From Betaproteobacteria bacterium (GTDB lineage Bacteria > Pseudomonadota > Gammaproteobacteria > Burkholderiales > Casimicrobiaceae), in the NCBI GenBank assembly GCA_029884335.1, contig JAOUIA010000031.1, forward strand, positions 1-42,033: 42,033 nt of DNA, read 5' to 3'. Made by a program: the position numbers and the translations under genes. This document shows positions 1-8,439 of this stretch, piece after piece. The first letter of the stretch is position 1. Each line of letters begins with the position of its first letter. A model generated the notes under the pieces. That model saw nothing but the letters and a program-made list of their open reading frames with translations. It was not told the origin of the DNA and made no database searches.

Positions 1-43
1 CAAGGACGAGCGAGAAATGACGCGCTGCATTGTTGCCGGTCTT

Positions 44-64
44 GCGGGTATTCGCGATACCCGC
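44..64. promoter_or_regulatory. 8-bp perfect inverted repeat
   Basis: The arms GCGGGTAT and ATACCCGC flank a 5-nt loop, so the element can form a hairpin or act as a dyad operator. It lies 113 nt upstream of the cyclic-nucleotide-binding protein start at 177. No T-run follows, which argues against an intrinsic terminator. Function unknown. Confidence 0.35.
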
Positions 65-176
65 TGCGACCGGCGTCGCGCAGCGCGCCATTTTCGTCGT
101 CCTTGCGCGAACAGGCGTGGTTGCTGCGCTGCGATATCGCAAGGAACTCCCGGTACGGGACACTTGGAGGGAAGCG

Positions 177-656
177 ATGCAAACGAGTGAAATGATCGCC
201 GCGCTGCGGCGCCACCCGTTCGACAAGGACTTCGCGGCGCCGCACATCGAGCGCCTCGCCTCCCTCGCGAGCGAAGCGCACTTCGACCGCGACCAGATGA
301 TCTTCCGCGAAGGCGAAGAGTTCTCGAAGTTCTACCTGATCATCGCCGGGCGCGTTGCGCTGGAGATGGCCACCCCCGAGGGACCGCTGCGCGTGCAGAC
401 GCTCTCCGCCGGCGACGAGCTCGGCTGGTCGGCCGTGCTCGAAGGACAGGGCAAGTACTTCCAGGCTCGCGCGCTCGAGCCCGTCACGGCGATCGCCTTC
501 GAGGGCGGCGAGCTGATGGCCGCGTGCAAGGCCGACCCCGCGTTCGGCTACGCGTTCATCTTCCGCGTGCTCGAGGTCGTCTCCGAGCGCCTGAGCGCCA
601 CGCGGCTGCAGGTCCTCGACCACTTCGCGCCGGCCGCCAAGCGCGCGGGCGCCTGA
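177..656 (+). CDS. Cyclic nucleotide-binding domain protein (Crp-like sensor without DNA-binding domain)
   Basis: A 159-residue protein made almost entirely of one cNMP-binding beta-roll (about residues 25-135). It shows the family pattern of a hydrophobic strand, then a REGEE segment, then the FYLIIAGRVAL strand and an acidic GDELGW turn before the phosphate-binding region. No helix-turn-helix follows, so unlike Crp/Fnr it is not expected to bind DNA; it probably acts as a small ligand-binding or protein-interaction module. I start it at ATG 177 because GGAGG lies at 166-170, six bases upstream. An in-frame ATG at 30 would add 49 residues unlike the family. It converges with the haloperoxidase gene. 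The canonical Arg that contacts the cyclic phosphate is not evident, so the ligand cannot be predicted. Confidence 0.8.
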   Translation: MQTSEMIAALRRHPFDKDFAAPHIERLASLASEAHFDRDQMIFREGEEFSKFYLIIAGRVALEMATPEGPLRVQTLSAGDELGWSAVLEGQGKYFQARALEPVTAIAFEGGELMAACKADPAFGYAFIFRVLEVVSERLSATRLQVLDHFAPAAKRAGA

Positions 657-663
657 CCGGCAA

Positions 664-692
664 GGGCGGACGGCGCAGGACGCCGCCCGCCC
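664..692. terminator. Possible bidirectional terminator hairpin
   Basis: The arms GGGCGGACGGCG (664-675) and CGCCGCCCGCCC (681-692) pair over 12 positions with one mismatch around a CAGGA loop, between two convergent genes. No U-tract follows on either strand, so efficiency is doubtful. Confidence 0.4.
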
Positions 693-707
693 ACCCGGGT
701 ACCGCCT

Positions 708-1904
708 TCAGTGCGGCGGCTGCAGAAGCCGCTCGACGGCGAGCGTCCCGATCGACCGACCCATCGCCGCCCCGACTTCCGTCGAGGTGCGGAAGTGGAT
801 GCCTTCCCAGATGCGCGCATTCCCGACCTCGGCGACGAAGTCGTCCGCGCTCGCCCAGCGGCGCGTCGCGCCCTTCGCGGTGGGGCTCGACGTGGCCAGC
901 ACGGGCAACGGCCGGCCGCCGGCGTCGGCCGCGATCACCGTCGCGACGGCGGCGGCGAGGATGCTGTGCGCGCTGGGGTACTCCGGGTGCATCGGCGCCT
1001 CGATGAACGAGACCCACGCGGGATCGCGCTGCGTCGCGTCGTTGCCGTCGATGTCGCCGTTGCGTATCGCGGTCGCCGGGCGCCAGAACCCGTAGTGGTA
1101 CTTGGCGTCGAAGACCGCGACCATCGCATCGTCCATCGCCTGCGCCGCCGCGGCGTACAGCCGCGCGTTCTCCCGGGTGTCGCGGCCGGGAGCCGCGGCG
1201 AGCGAGCGCACGACGCCGAAGTAGATCGGCGGCAGCGAGTACTCCCAGAAGCGGGCGATCTCCGTCTGCTCGGGCGTGCGCCGCGCGCTGCCGCGAGCGC
1301 CGATCGCCCGCACTTCGTCGTAGTCGCGCGCCCACGTGGCGCTCCCCAGCGCCGGCGGCGGACCCGGGCGGAACTGCGTCGCGCTGGACATCAGCCAGGG
1401 CTTGCGCTGCGCCCACGGCAGCGCCGCCGGCTGCGCCGTGGGCACATACGCTCCCGCCGTCGTGTGCGGTCGGTACGTGTCCGCGCCGCCCGGACCGTCG
1501 TCGGAGCGGGCCGCGAGGATGGTCGCGGCCGCGCGCTCGCCGGCGGCGATGCCCTCGGACTTCGCGGGACCGTCCGCCATGGCGGCAAGCGCCGCGCGAT
1601 AGGCCGCGTCGATCGCCGCCTGCTGGGCCGGCAGCAGCCTCGACAGCGTCGTGCGGCTCGCCGCCGCGACGATCGCGTCCACGCTTGCCCCGCGCGGCGC
1701 CGCCGACACGCCCTCGTGGACGGCGGTCTGCACCAGGGCCATCACCCGGATCGCCGGCGGCGTTCCGAGCTTCGCCTCGATGACGATCTCTCCCGCCCTC
1801 GCGTTCCAGTCGATCACCGCGTCGGCCCTCGCCTCCGGCGCGGAGCCGCCGAGCCACGCCGCGAACAGCAGGGCCGTCATGGCGATTGTCGTTGCATCCT
1901 TCAT
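708..1904 (-). CDS. Vanadium-dependent haloperoxidase/PAP2-superfamily exported protein
   Basis: 398 residues with an N-terminal signal peptide (hydrophobic stretch about 8-20, cleavage near ARA-D). The C-terminal half carries the three vanadate/phosphate-binding motifs of the vanadium haloperoxidase and acid phosphatase superfamily: K268-x6-R275 within KYHYGFWRP, P310-S-A-H313 (the usual PSGH), and R364-x5-H370. These positions coordinate vanadate or phosphate in characterised members. An export signal puts it in the periplasm or outside. AAAGGAA precedes ATG 1904. It lies 28 nt downstream of a methyltransferase gene on the same strand, probably co-transcribed. Peroxidase and phosphatase activity cannot be separated by sequence; the bacterial subfamily with the FWRP motif is usually annotated vanadium-dependent haloperoxidase. 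Confidence 0.85.
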   Translation of the reverse strand: MKDATTIAMTALLFAAWLGGSAPEARADAVIDWNARAGEIVIEAKLGTPPAIRVMALVQTAVHEGVSAAPRGASVDAIVAAASRTTLSRLLPAQQAAIDAAYRAALAAMADGPAKSEGIAAGERAAATILAARSDDGPGGADTYRPHTTAGAYVPTAQPAALPWAQRKPWLMSSATQFRPGPPPALGSATWARDYDEVRAIGARGSARRTPEQTEIARFWEYSLPPIYFGVVRSLAAAPGRDTRENARLYAAAAQAMDDAMVAVFDAKYHYGFWRPATAIRNGDIDGNDATQRDPAWVSFIEAPMHPEYPSAHSILAAAVATVIAADAGGRPLPVLATSSPTAKGATRRWASADDFVAEVGNARIWEGIHFRTSTEVGAAMGRSIGTLAVERLLQPPH

Positions 1905-1932
1905 GGTCGTTCCTTTCGTCGTGGAGTCGGGG

Positions 1933-2742
1933 TCACGCCTTGGCGACGACGACTTCGAGGTACTCGCTCGGCACGACCAGCGCGCGGCCGAGCGCGCGGT
2001 TGTGGCGCTCGAGAAGCGCGGTCAGGTCGCGTTCCAGCTCGCGTGCCTTCTCGCCCGGCAACGCCCCGAACGCCTTTTGCACGGGGCCGTACCAGGTGCG
2101 GAACACCTCGATGAAGTGGGCCGGCGAGCGGTAGCGGAAGTTGAAGCTGCGCGCGGTCACGCTGATGGACCCGGCGGCGGGGAACAGCTCCTCGAGGTGA
2201 GCCTGCACGCCCCACAGCGCCGGCGAGGGCGACCCCGGCGGCGGCGGCAGGTGCCGGCCGATCGTCGCGAACATCCCGCCGACGAGGCTTGCCGGCGTCC
2301 AGTTGGCGAGCCCGATGCGCCCGCCCGGGCGGCACACGCGGAAGAGCTCGGCGGCGGCGCGTCGATGGTCGGGCGCGAACATCACGCCGAACGTCGAGAG
2401 GACGGCGTCGAAGCTCGCGTCGGCGAACGGCAGCGCCTCCGCGTCCGCGACCTCGAACTTCACGGCGAGGCGCTCGGCGGCGGCGCGCTCGGCGCCGCGT
2501 TCGAGCAGCGTGCCGACGTAGTCGGTCGAGGTCACCTTGCAGCCGCGGCGCGCGGCGGCGAGCGTCGCGTTGCCGTTGCCGGCCGCGACGTCGAGCACGC
2601 TGTCGTCCCAGCCGAGGTCGCAGGCCTCGGCGAGCTGCTCGCCGACGATCTGCAGCGTGGTGCCTATGACGGCGTAGTCGCCGCTCGCCCAGGCGGCCTG
2701 CTGGCGGGCCTTGACGGCGGCGAAGTCGAACGGTGCATTCAT
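1933..2742 (-). CDS. Class I SAM-dependent methyltransferase (UbiE/Methyltransf_11 type)
   Basis: 269 residues with a Rossmann-type methyltransferase core. Motif I is VLDVAAGNGNA (about residues 49-59), followed by an acidic strand end (STDYVG), the DAEALPFADASFD segment typical of ubiquinone/menaquinone-type methyltransferases, and the FRVCRPGGRIGLANW post-motif. The C-terminal third has an aromatic-rich substrate-cap region (RTWYGPVQKAF). AAGGAG lies seven bases before ATG 2742, a good ribosome binding site. It is first in a two-gene minus-strand unit with the haloperoxidase. The substrate is unknown; soluble small-molecule methylation is the likely activity. Confidence 0.85.
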   Translation of the reverse strand: MNAPFDFAAVKARQQAAWASGDYAVIGTTLQIVGEQLAEACDLGWDDSVLDVAAGNGNATLAAARRGCKVTSTDYVGTLLERGAERAAAERLAVKFEVADAEALPFADASFDAVLSTFGVMFAPDHRRAAAELFRVCRPGGRIGLANWTPASLVGGMFATIGRHLPPPPGSPSPALWGVQAHLEELFPAAGSISVTARSFNFRYRSPAHFIEVFRTWYGPVQKAFGALPGEKARELERDLTALLERHNRALGRALVVPSEYLEVVVAKA

Positions 2743-2998
2743 GGTCCTGCTCCTTGGTCGTTGGGTTGGATGTCGCGGACGCCGGTTCTCGGTGTCGACG
2801 CGGGCCGAATGCTGCGCGCCGCGGCGCCGGCGCGTCCTGCCGCGGCGTCGCCATCTCCTGCCCGATCGTCCGCGCTGCGCCGCGGCGCGGCGCCGGCCTG
2901 CCCGCGCGTCCGCGTGTGCTGCCCGAGCGTCCGGAGCGCTTGGCGCGGCGCGCGCGCGGGTTCACAATCCGCCGCTCGCAGGCCCTGGGAGCAAGGCA

Positions 2999-3142
2999 AT
3001 GGCGGTGCGGGAGATCGTGAACGAGATCGAGCGGATGCGCGGCGCGTTCGCGCGCGGCGCGCAACCCGGGATGTCCGGGGACGCGGCGGCGCTCGCCATG
3101 ACCCGGGCGGTCGGCGTGTCCGTCGTCGCGAACGCGAGATGA
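2999..3142 (+). CDS. Small ORF (47 aa) translationally coupled to the AraC-type regulator
   Basis: A 47-codon frame beginning MAVREIVNEIERMRGAF. GGGAG at 2987-2991 sits seven bases before the ATG. Its TGA overlaps the regulator's ATG as ATGA (3139-3142), the classic coupling arrangement. Third-position GC is high, as in neighbouring genes. No domain is recognised: the N-terminal half is probably an amphipathic helix and the rest is alanine-rich. It may be a real small protein or a leader peptide whose translation sets expression of the regulator. Support is the Shine-Dalgarno sequence and the overlap only. Confidence 0.45.
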   Translation: MAVREIVNEIERMRGAFARGAQPGMSGDAAALAMTRAVGVSVVANAR

Positions 3143-4158
3143 CCGTGGACGCGCTCTCCGAGATCCTGCGCGTCGTGCGCCTGACCGGCGCGATCTTCAT
3201 CCAGGGCCGCTTCAGCGCCCCGTGGTGCTACCACTCGCCGCGCGCGGACGTCGCGGCGCCCCACCTCGAGCCCGCCGCCGAGCGCGTCGTGGTCTTCCAC
3301 ATGATCACCGAAGGCGAGTGCTTCGTGGAGCTCGACGGCGACGTCCCCACACGGCTGTCGGCCGGCGACGTGGTCGTGTTCCCGCAGGGGGACGCGCACC
3401 TCATGATGTCCGAGCCGGGGCTGCAGCCGCCGAAAGGCGCGCGGCTCGCTGAGCTGCTCGCGCGCCGGCCGCGCCAGCTCGTGTACGGCGGCGGCGGCGC
3501 GGTCACGCGCTTCGTCTGCGGCTACCTCGCCTGCGACGCGCGGCTTGCGCGCATGCTGCTGGGCGGAATGCCGCGCGTGCTGCAGGTGAACGTTCGCGGC
3601 TCCAACGCCGGCATCTGGCTGGAGTCGTCATTGCACTACGCGCTCGCCGAGGCGCGCTCGCCGCGGCCCGGCGGCAGCGGCGTGCTGGCGAAGCTCGCCG
3701 AGCTGCTGTTCATCGAGGTGCTGCGGCTGTACATCGACCGCCAGAGCGCCGGCCGCACCGGCTGGCTCGCCGGCGTGGGGGACCGCATCGTGGGGGCGGC
3801 GCTGAACGAGATGCACTCGCGGCCCGCGCACGCGTGGACGCTCGACGAGCTCGCGCGCAGCGCGGGCACGTCGCGCTCCGTGCTGGCGGAGCGCTTCCAG
3901 CACCTGGTCGGCAGCCCGCCGATGCAGTACCTGACGCAGTGGCGGATGCTGCTCGCCGCGAACCTGCTGTCCCGCAGCAACGCGCCGCTGTCGCGGATCG
4001 CCGAGGACGTCGGCTACCAGACCGACACGGCGTTCATCCGCGCGTTCCGCCGCGAGTACGGCGCGCCGCCCGCGGCGTGGCGTCGCAGCCGCACGGCGGG
4101 CGACGGGTCGGGGGACGCCGAGGCTACGAAGCGCGCGGCGCCGCGGGCAGGCGGCTGA
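3139..4158 (+). CDS. AraC-family transcriptional regulator with N-terminal cupin domain
   Basis: 339 residues. The N-terminal part (about 1-190) is a cupin-type ligand domain (AraC_binding_2/cupin_6 style: SAPWCYHSP, VVVFHMITEGECFVELDG, SAGDVVVFPQGDAH). The C-terminal 100 residues hold two helix-turn-helix motifs: TLDELARSAGTSRSVLAERF and SRIAEDVGYQTDTAFIRAFRREYG, ending in the family-typical PPAAWR. Such proteins usually control a divergent or adjacent oxidoreductase or efflux gene. The closest divergent gene is the methyltransferase at 2742, and the convergent neighbour is an MFS transporter; either could be a target. The start at 3139 gives the common N-terminus MTVDALSEILR and overlaps the small upstream ORF. 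Its 3' end overlaps that of the transporter gene by 35 nt. Confidence 0.9.
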   Translation: MTVDALSEILRVVRLTGAIFIQGRFSAPWCYHSPRADVAAPHLEPAAERVVVFHMITEGECFVELDGDVPTRLSAGDVVVFPQGDAHLMMSEPGLQPPKGARLAELLARRPRQLVYGGGGAVTRFVCGYLACDARLARMLLGGMPRVLQVNVRGSNAGIWLESSLHYALAEARSPRPGGSGVLAKLAELLFIEVLRLYIDRQSAGRTGWLAGVGDRIVGAALNEMHSRPAHAWTLDELARSAGTSRSVLAERFQHLVGSPPMQYLTQWRMLLAANLLSRSNAPLSRIAEDVGYQTDTAFIRAFRREYGAPPAAWRRSRTAGDGSGDAEATKRAAPRAGG

Positions 4159-5287
4159 TCACCGCCAGCGTGACCAGCGAGGTCGCCGCCATCAGCCACA
4201 GCAGCGCGGTGAATCCCGCCTGCTTCACCACGGGCCCGATCAGCCACACGGCGAGCGAGCTCGCGCCGAACGACACGGCAAGCCGCATGCCCGACACGCG
4301 CGAACGCATGCGGTCGTCGACGTAACGCACGATCATCGCGTCGGTGAACGGAATCGAGCCGAAGATCGCCGCCATGAACAGGAACTGGACGGCGTAGAAC
4401 GCCCATCCGTCGACGAAGCTCGCGAGCGCGATCAGTGCCGCCTGCACGGCGACGATGCCGGCGTAGAGCGGTTTGAGCGCGTGCCGGTCGATCAGCCGTC
4501 CGACGACGAGCTGCGCGAGCGCCGCCACCCCATACACGGCCGCGAGCAGCGTCCCGAGCAGCGCGGGGTCGCGAGAGATCGCGGCGAAGCGCTCGGCGAG
4601 CATCTCGTAGTTCGCATTGGTCGAGAAGTTGAACAACAGGCTCCCCGACGTCGCGGCGGCCGTCATGATGAACAACAGCTGCGCCATCGACGTGCTCGCC
4701 GGAGCAGTCGGTGCGGCCTCGCGCTTGGCGGGCGGCGCCTCCTCCTTCGCCGTGACCAGCGCGAACGCGATGCCGCACGCGATGCTGATCGCGCCGGGCA
4801 CGATGAACGCCGTGCGCCACCCGAAGTACTTGACGAGGACACCCGTGACCACCGCGGCGAGCGCCACGCCGAGGTTGCCGGCCAGCCCGTTGACGCCGAT
4901 GGCCCAGCCCGGCCGCTGCGATCCCTGCACGAGCATGGGGATGCCGACCGGGTGGTAGATCGACGCGAAGCAGCCGAGCAGTGCGAGCGCCAGCGCGACC
5001 TGCAGCGGCGAGTTCGCGAGCCCCGTGAGGATCGCCGTCGCGCCGATCCCGGCGAAGAACACGATCATCATCGGCCGCCGTCCCCACAGGTCGCCGAGCC
5101 TGCCGGAGGGCAGCGAGCCTATGCCGAAGAAGAAGAACGCCGCCACGCTGTAGGGCATGAGGTCCTCCCACCGCGAGACGCCGAACTCCAGCGCGATGCT
5201 GGTGACGGCCGTCGCGAAGACGAGCAGGAACATGTGGTCCAGCGCGTGGCCCAGGTTCAGCAGGAGGCGGGTGGGGCGGTTGGTCAT
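4124..5287 (-). CDS. MFS transporter
   Basis: 387 residues with about 12 hydrophobic segments in two six-helix halves separated by a charged loop (AKEEAPPAKREAAPTAP, near residue 195). The loop after helix 2 carries the major-facilitator signature in the form GRLGDLWGRRP, and the second half has the matching GRLIDRHALKP. The pattern of MFS permeases such as fosmidomycin/cyanate-type exporters fits best; the substrate cannot be assigned. GGAG precedes ATG 5287 at about nine bases. The gene is convergent with the AraC-type regulator (35-nt tail overlap) and downstream of tRNA-Phe on the same strand. Confidence 0.88.
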   Translation of the reverse strand: MTNRPTRLLLNLGHALDHMFLLVFATAVTSIALEFGVSRWEDLMPYSVAAFFFFGIGSLPSGRLGDLWGRRPMMIVFFAGIGATAILTGLANSPLQVALALALLGCFASIYHPVGIPMLVQGSQRPGWAIGVNGLAGNLGVALAAVVTGVLVKYFGWRTAFIVPGAISIACGIAFALVTAKEEAPPAKREAAPTAPASTSMAQLLFIMTAAATSGSLLFNFSTNANYEMLAERFAAISRDPALLGTLLAAVYGVAALAQLVVGRLIDRHALKPLYAGIVAVQAALIALASFVDGWAFYAVQFLFMAAIFGSIPFTDAMIVRYVDDRMRSRVSGMRLAVSFGASSLAVWLIGPVVKQAGFTALLWLMAATSLVTLAVISRLPAAPRAS

Positions 5288-5390
5288 CGCCGCGGGGCTC
5301 CGGCCGGCGCGCCGCGCTTGCGCGCGCCAAGTCGTGCCGGTGGAGGCGGTGTCTCGGGAAAGCGCGTGGCAGGTCGCGCGCGGGCGCCCC

Positions 5391-5425
5391 AGAAACGAAG
5401 ACGCCCGGACGCGGAGGCCCGGGCG
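5391..5425 (-). terminator. Intrinsic terminator-like hairpin after tRNA-Phe
   Basis: On the minus strand a CGCCCGG...CCGGGCG stem (7 bp, 10-nt loop; 5402-5425) is followed by the T-rich TCTTCGTTTCT. It lies nine nucleotides past the tRNA 3' end, a fitting place for tRNA transcript termination. Confidence 0.6.
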
Positions 5426-5433
5426 CGGCGATT

Positions 5434-5509
<76 letters not shown>

Positions 5510-5518
5510 GAGCGCCGG

Positions 5519-5524
5519 AGTATA
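5519..5524 (-). promoter_or_regulatory. Probable -10 element of the tRNA-Phe promoter
   Basis: TATACT on the minus strand, ending 9 nt upstream of the mature tRNA 5' end and followed by a GC-rich discriminator (CCGGCGC), as is common for stable-RNA promoters. No convincing -35 box is visible. Confidence 0.5.
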
Positions 5525-5553
5525 GCAAAGATTCCCCTTCCTCCCGCCGCCGG

Positions 5554-6450
5554 TCAGCCGAGGAAGGCGACGAGTTCGGCGAGCGTTTCCTCCGCCGCCT
5601 CCTCGGCGAGGTAGTGCCCCGAGGGCAGCGCGCGCCCGCGCACGTCGAGCGCGACCTCGCGCCAGTCGGCGAGGCAGTCGAACTGCGTGCCGACCACGCC
5701 GCGCTCGCCCCACAGCGCCAGCAGCGGGCAGGCGACCTTGCGTCCCGCGGCGAAGTCGGCGTCGTCGTGCGCGAGGTCGATCGTCGCGGCGGCACGATAG
5801 TCCTCGCAGGTCGCGTGGATCGTCGCTGCGTTCGCAAAGCAGCGCTCGTACTCGGCGAGCGCTCGCGCATCGAAGATCGACAGGCCCGCCGAGCCCCAGC
5901 CGCCCATCTTGCGGCGCAGGTAGAAGAGGGGGTCGCCGCCGATCAGCCGCTCGGGCAGGTCGAACGGCTGGCTCAGGAAGAACCAGTGGTAGTACGCCGC
6001 GGCGAACGCGAGGTCGGTGCCGCGGAACATCCTGCGCGTTGGCGAGATGTCGAGCACCGCGACGCGCTCGACGCACTGCGGGTGGTCGAGGCACAGGCGG
6101 TGCGCGACGCGGCCGCCACGGTCGTGGCCGACGAGGCGGAAGCGCGCGAAGCCCAGCTCGCGCATGACCTCGACCATGTCCTGCGCCATCGCGCGCTTGC
6201 TGTACGCCGCGTGCGAGGCATCGCTCGCCGGCTTGCCCGAGTCGCCGTAGCCGCGCAGGTCCGGGCACACGACGGTGAACGACGCGGAAAGCCGCGGCGC
6301 GACCCTGTGCCACATCGCGTGCGTCTGCGGATAGCCGTGCAGCAGGAGCAGCGGCGGCCCCTCGCCGCCGACCACGCAGTGGATGGACGTGCCCTGCGCC
6401 GCGACGAGGCGCGGCGTGAAGCCGGGGAACAGCGCTGCGTCGGCGCTCAT
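5554..6450 (-). CDS. Haloacetate/fluoroacetate dehalogenase-type alpha/beta hydrolase
   Basis: 298 residues, an alpha/beta hydrolase with all landmarks of the fluoroacetate dehalogenase group. LLLLHGYPQTHAMW forms the oxyanion region. The nucleophile is D110 in GHDRGGR, with carboxylate-binding R111 and R114, D134 in VLDISP as charge relay, and H279 in PSGHY as base. The halide pocket trio H155-W156 (YYHWFF) and Y218 (CEDYRA) is also present. In the characterised Rhodopseudomonas enzyme RPA1163, equivalent residues cleave the C-F bond of fluoroacetate to glycolate and fluoride. No signal peptide is present, so it is cytoplasmic. The ATG at 6450 gives the family's usual length. Chloroacetate or another 2-haloacid could be the real substrate, and some homologues with similar pockets are not defluorinases. 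Confidence 0.88.
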   Translation of the reverse strand: MSADAALFPGFTPRLVAAQGTSIHCVVGGEGPPLLLLHGYPQTHAMWHRVAPRLSASFTVVCPDLRGYGDSGKPASDASHAAYSKRAMAQDMVEVMRELGFARFRLVGHDRGGRVAHRLCLDHPQCVERVAVLDISPTRRMFRGTDLAFAAAYYHWFFLSQPFDLPERLIGGDPLFYLRRKMGGWGSAGLSIFDARALAEYERCFANAATIHATCEDYRAAATIDLAHDDADFAAGRKVACPLLALWGERGVVGTQFDCLADWREVALDVRGRALPSGHYLAEEAAEETLAELVAFLG

Positions 6451-6616
6451 CGATCGGCCCTTCGATTCGTCAGCTGCGATTATCGCCTCGCGCCGCCGTT
6501 GCCGCTCGCGGATCGCCCACAGCCGGATGCGGTTGGCGGCGGCCTCGTCGGCACCGCACGGGATTTCGCGCAACGCCGGATTGATACCATTGCGGATTAT
6601 CCGCCTCGCCGTTCCC

Positions 6617-7924
6617 ATGGATCCCGCCGACTGCTTCCGCCTGCCCCGCCTCCTGCTTCCGCGCGAAGGCATCGATCTTTCCAGGTGGGCGGTGGTCGCC
6701 TGCGACCAGTACACGTCCGAGCCCGAGTACTGGGAACGCGTGGAGCGCGAGGTCGGCGACGCGCCCTCGACGCTGCACCTGGTGTTTCCCGAGGTCCACC
6801 TGGGCAAGCCGGATGCGAGCGCGCGCATCGGGCTCATCCAGCGGACGATGCGGGAATACGTCGCGAGCGGAGTCTTCCGCGAGCACATCGGCGCCGTGTA
6901 CGTCGAGCGCACGATCGGCGGCCGCGCGCGCCGCGGCCTGATGCTCGAGCTCGACCTCGAGGCCTACGACTTCGGCCGCGACTCGAAGAGCCCCATCCGT
7001 CCGACCGAAGGCACGATGGTCGAGCGCATCGCGCCGCGGCTCGAGGTGCGGAAGGCGGCGGAGCTCGAGTTGCCGCACGTGCTCGTGCTCATCGACGATC
7101 CGGGCCGGACGGTCATCGAGCCGATCGGCGACGCAGTCGCGTCGCTCGCGCGCCTCTACGCCTCGGACCTCATGCTGCGCGGGGGCCACGTCGCCGGCTA
7201 CGCGGTCGATGCGGAACACGCGCGCCGCGCGACCGCGGCGCTGCGCGAGCTCGCCGAGCCCGCGGCGTTCGCGGCACGCTACGGCGTGCCGCAGGGAACG
7301 CCGCCGATGCTGTTCGCCGTCGGCGACGGCAACCACTCGCTCGCAACCGCGAAGGCGCACTGGGACGCGATCAGGGCGAGCGCCCCGCGCGATCACCCCG
7401 CCCGCTACGCGCTGGTCGAGGTCGAGAACATCCACGATCCCGCGCTCGCGTTCGAACCGATCCACCGGCTGCTGTTCGGCGTGACGGCCGACGTGCGCCG
7501 CGCTCTCGGCGAAGCGATCGCCGGGGCGAAGTTCGTCGACGTGCCGTCCGCCGCCGCGATGCGCGATCGCGTGCGCCAGGCCGGCACGGCGCGGCAGGCG
7601 ATCGGGCTCGCCGGTCCGGGCGCGCGCTATTGCGTGTTGGAGATCGCGGATCCGCCGTCGACGCTCGCCGTCGGGACGATCCAGCCGTTCGTCGACGCGC
7701 TCGTCGCGCGCGGCGGCGCGGCGAGCGTCGACTACGTGCACGGCGACGAGGCGCTCGAGCGGCTCGCGCTGCAGGACGGCGCCGTCGGCCTCCACCTGCC
7801 GCAGGTCAGCAAGGAGGGCCTGCTGCGCATGGTCGTGCGCGAGGGCCCGCTGCCGCGCAAGACGTTCTCGATGGGCGAGGCGGACGAGAAACGCTACTAC
7901 GTCGAGGCGCGCCGCATACGGTAG
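6617..7924 (+). CDS. DUF1015 family protein
   Basis: 435 residues matching the DUF1015 family over its whole length. The family landmarks are the early WAVVACDQYTSEPEYW segment, VERTIGGRARRGLMLELDLEAYDF, the central GDGNHSLATAKAHW motif, VEVENIHDPALAFEPIHRLLF, and the C-terminal end LPRKTFSMGEADEKRYYVEARRI. The conserved His/Asp/Asn in GDGNHS suggests an active or metal site, but no biochemical function is established to my knowledge. ATG 6617 fits the usual MDPADCFRLPRLLLP-like start; upstream in-frame sequence is not protein-like. Divergent from the dehalogenase gene (166-nt gap) and convergent with the nuclease gene (17-nt gap). Confidence 0.88.
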   Translation: MDPADCFRLPRLLLPREGIDLSRWAVVACDQYTSEPEYWERVEREVGDAPSTLHLVFPEVHLGKPDASARIGLIQRTMREYVASGVFREHIGAVYVERTIGGRARRGLMLELDLEAYDFGRDSKSPIRPTEGTMVERIAPRLEVRKAAELELPHVLVLIDDPGRTVIEPIGDAVASLARLYASDLMLRGGHVAGYAVDAEHARRATAALRELAEPAAFAARYGVPQGTPPMLFAVGDGNHSLATAKAHWDAIRASAPRDHPARYALVEVENIHDPALAFEPIHRLLFGVTADVRRALGEAIAGAKFVDVPSAAAMRDRVRQAGTARQAIGLAGPGARYCVLEIADPPSTLAVGTIQPFVDALVARGGAASVDYVHGDEALERLALQDGAVGLHLPQVSKEGLLRMVVREGPLPRKTFSMGEADEKRYYVEARRIR

Positions 7925-7941
7925 CCGTCGCGACGCGACGT

Positions 7942-8439
7942 TCACTTCCCCGACGGCTGAGCGCTGCGCGGCTGCCGCTCGCGGAACGCCCACGGCGCCT
8001 CGGGATGCGCGTCGCGCCACAGGCCACGGCGCTCGCGCCGCGCCTCGTCCTCCAGCGCCGGCAGCGCGGCGTCGTGCGCGAAGCGGCGGAACACCCAGGC
8101 CCAGCCGTCGCGCACCTGCGCCGCGTTGACGTCGACGTCGCCGACGCGCAGGACGCCGAGCGCTCGACCGAAGCTGTCGCGGCCGCGCAGGTCGACGGTG
8201 ACCTCGCGCCCCGCAACGCGAGCTGCGAGCGCCCGCCGCGCGGCGTTCGCGTACGGCTGGCCGCGCTCGGGGGCGTCGATGCCGGCCATGCGCACGCGCA
8301 CCTCGCGCGTGCCGGCCAGCACGGTCAGCGTGTCGCCGTCGTGCACCGCAACGACGCGGCCGGCGAGCGTCGCCGCGGCCGTCGCGCCGCAGCATGCGAC
8401 GAGGAACAGCGCCGCGGCGAGGCCGCGCCGCAAGCTCAT
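7942..8439 (-). CDS. Exported thermonuclease-like (SNase) protein
   Basis: 165 residues. After a short N-terminal export signal comes a staphylococcal-nuclease-type OB fold: VHDGDTLTV, VRMAGIDAPERGQPY, GRDSFGRALG. The catalytic residues map to R50, E58 and R92, with D34, D36 and D55 as calcium ligands. Activity would be calcium-dependent cleavage of DNA/RNA in the periplasm or at the membrane. The signal region reads LFLVACCG and contains a possible lipobox LVAC (C16), so it may be a lipoprotein instead of a freely secreted enzyme. Its ATG overlaps the stop of the upstream dehydrogenase gene as ATGA (8436-8439), implying translational coupling. Confidence 0.85.
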   Translation of the reverse strand: MSLRRGLAAALFLVACCGATAAATLAGRVVAVHDGDTLTVLAGTREVRVRMAGIDAPERGQPYANAARRALAARVAGREVTVDLRGRDSFGRALGVLRVGDVDVNAAQVRDGWAWVFRRFAHDAALPALEDEARRERRGLWRDAHPEAPWAFRERQPRSAQPSGK

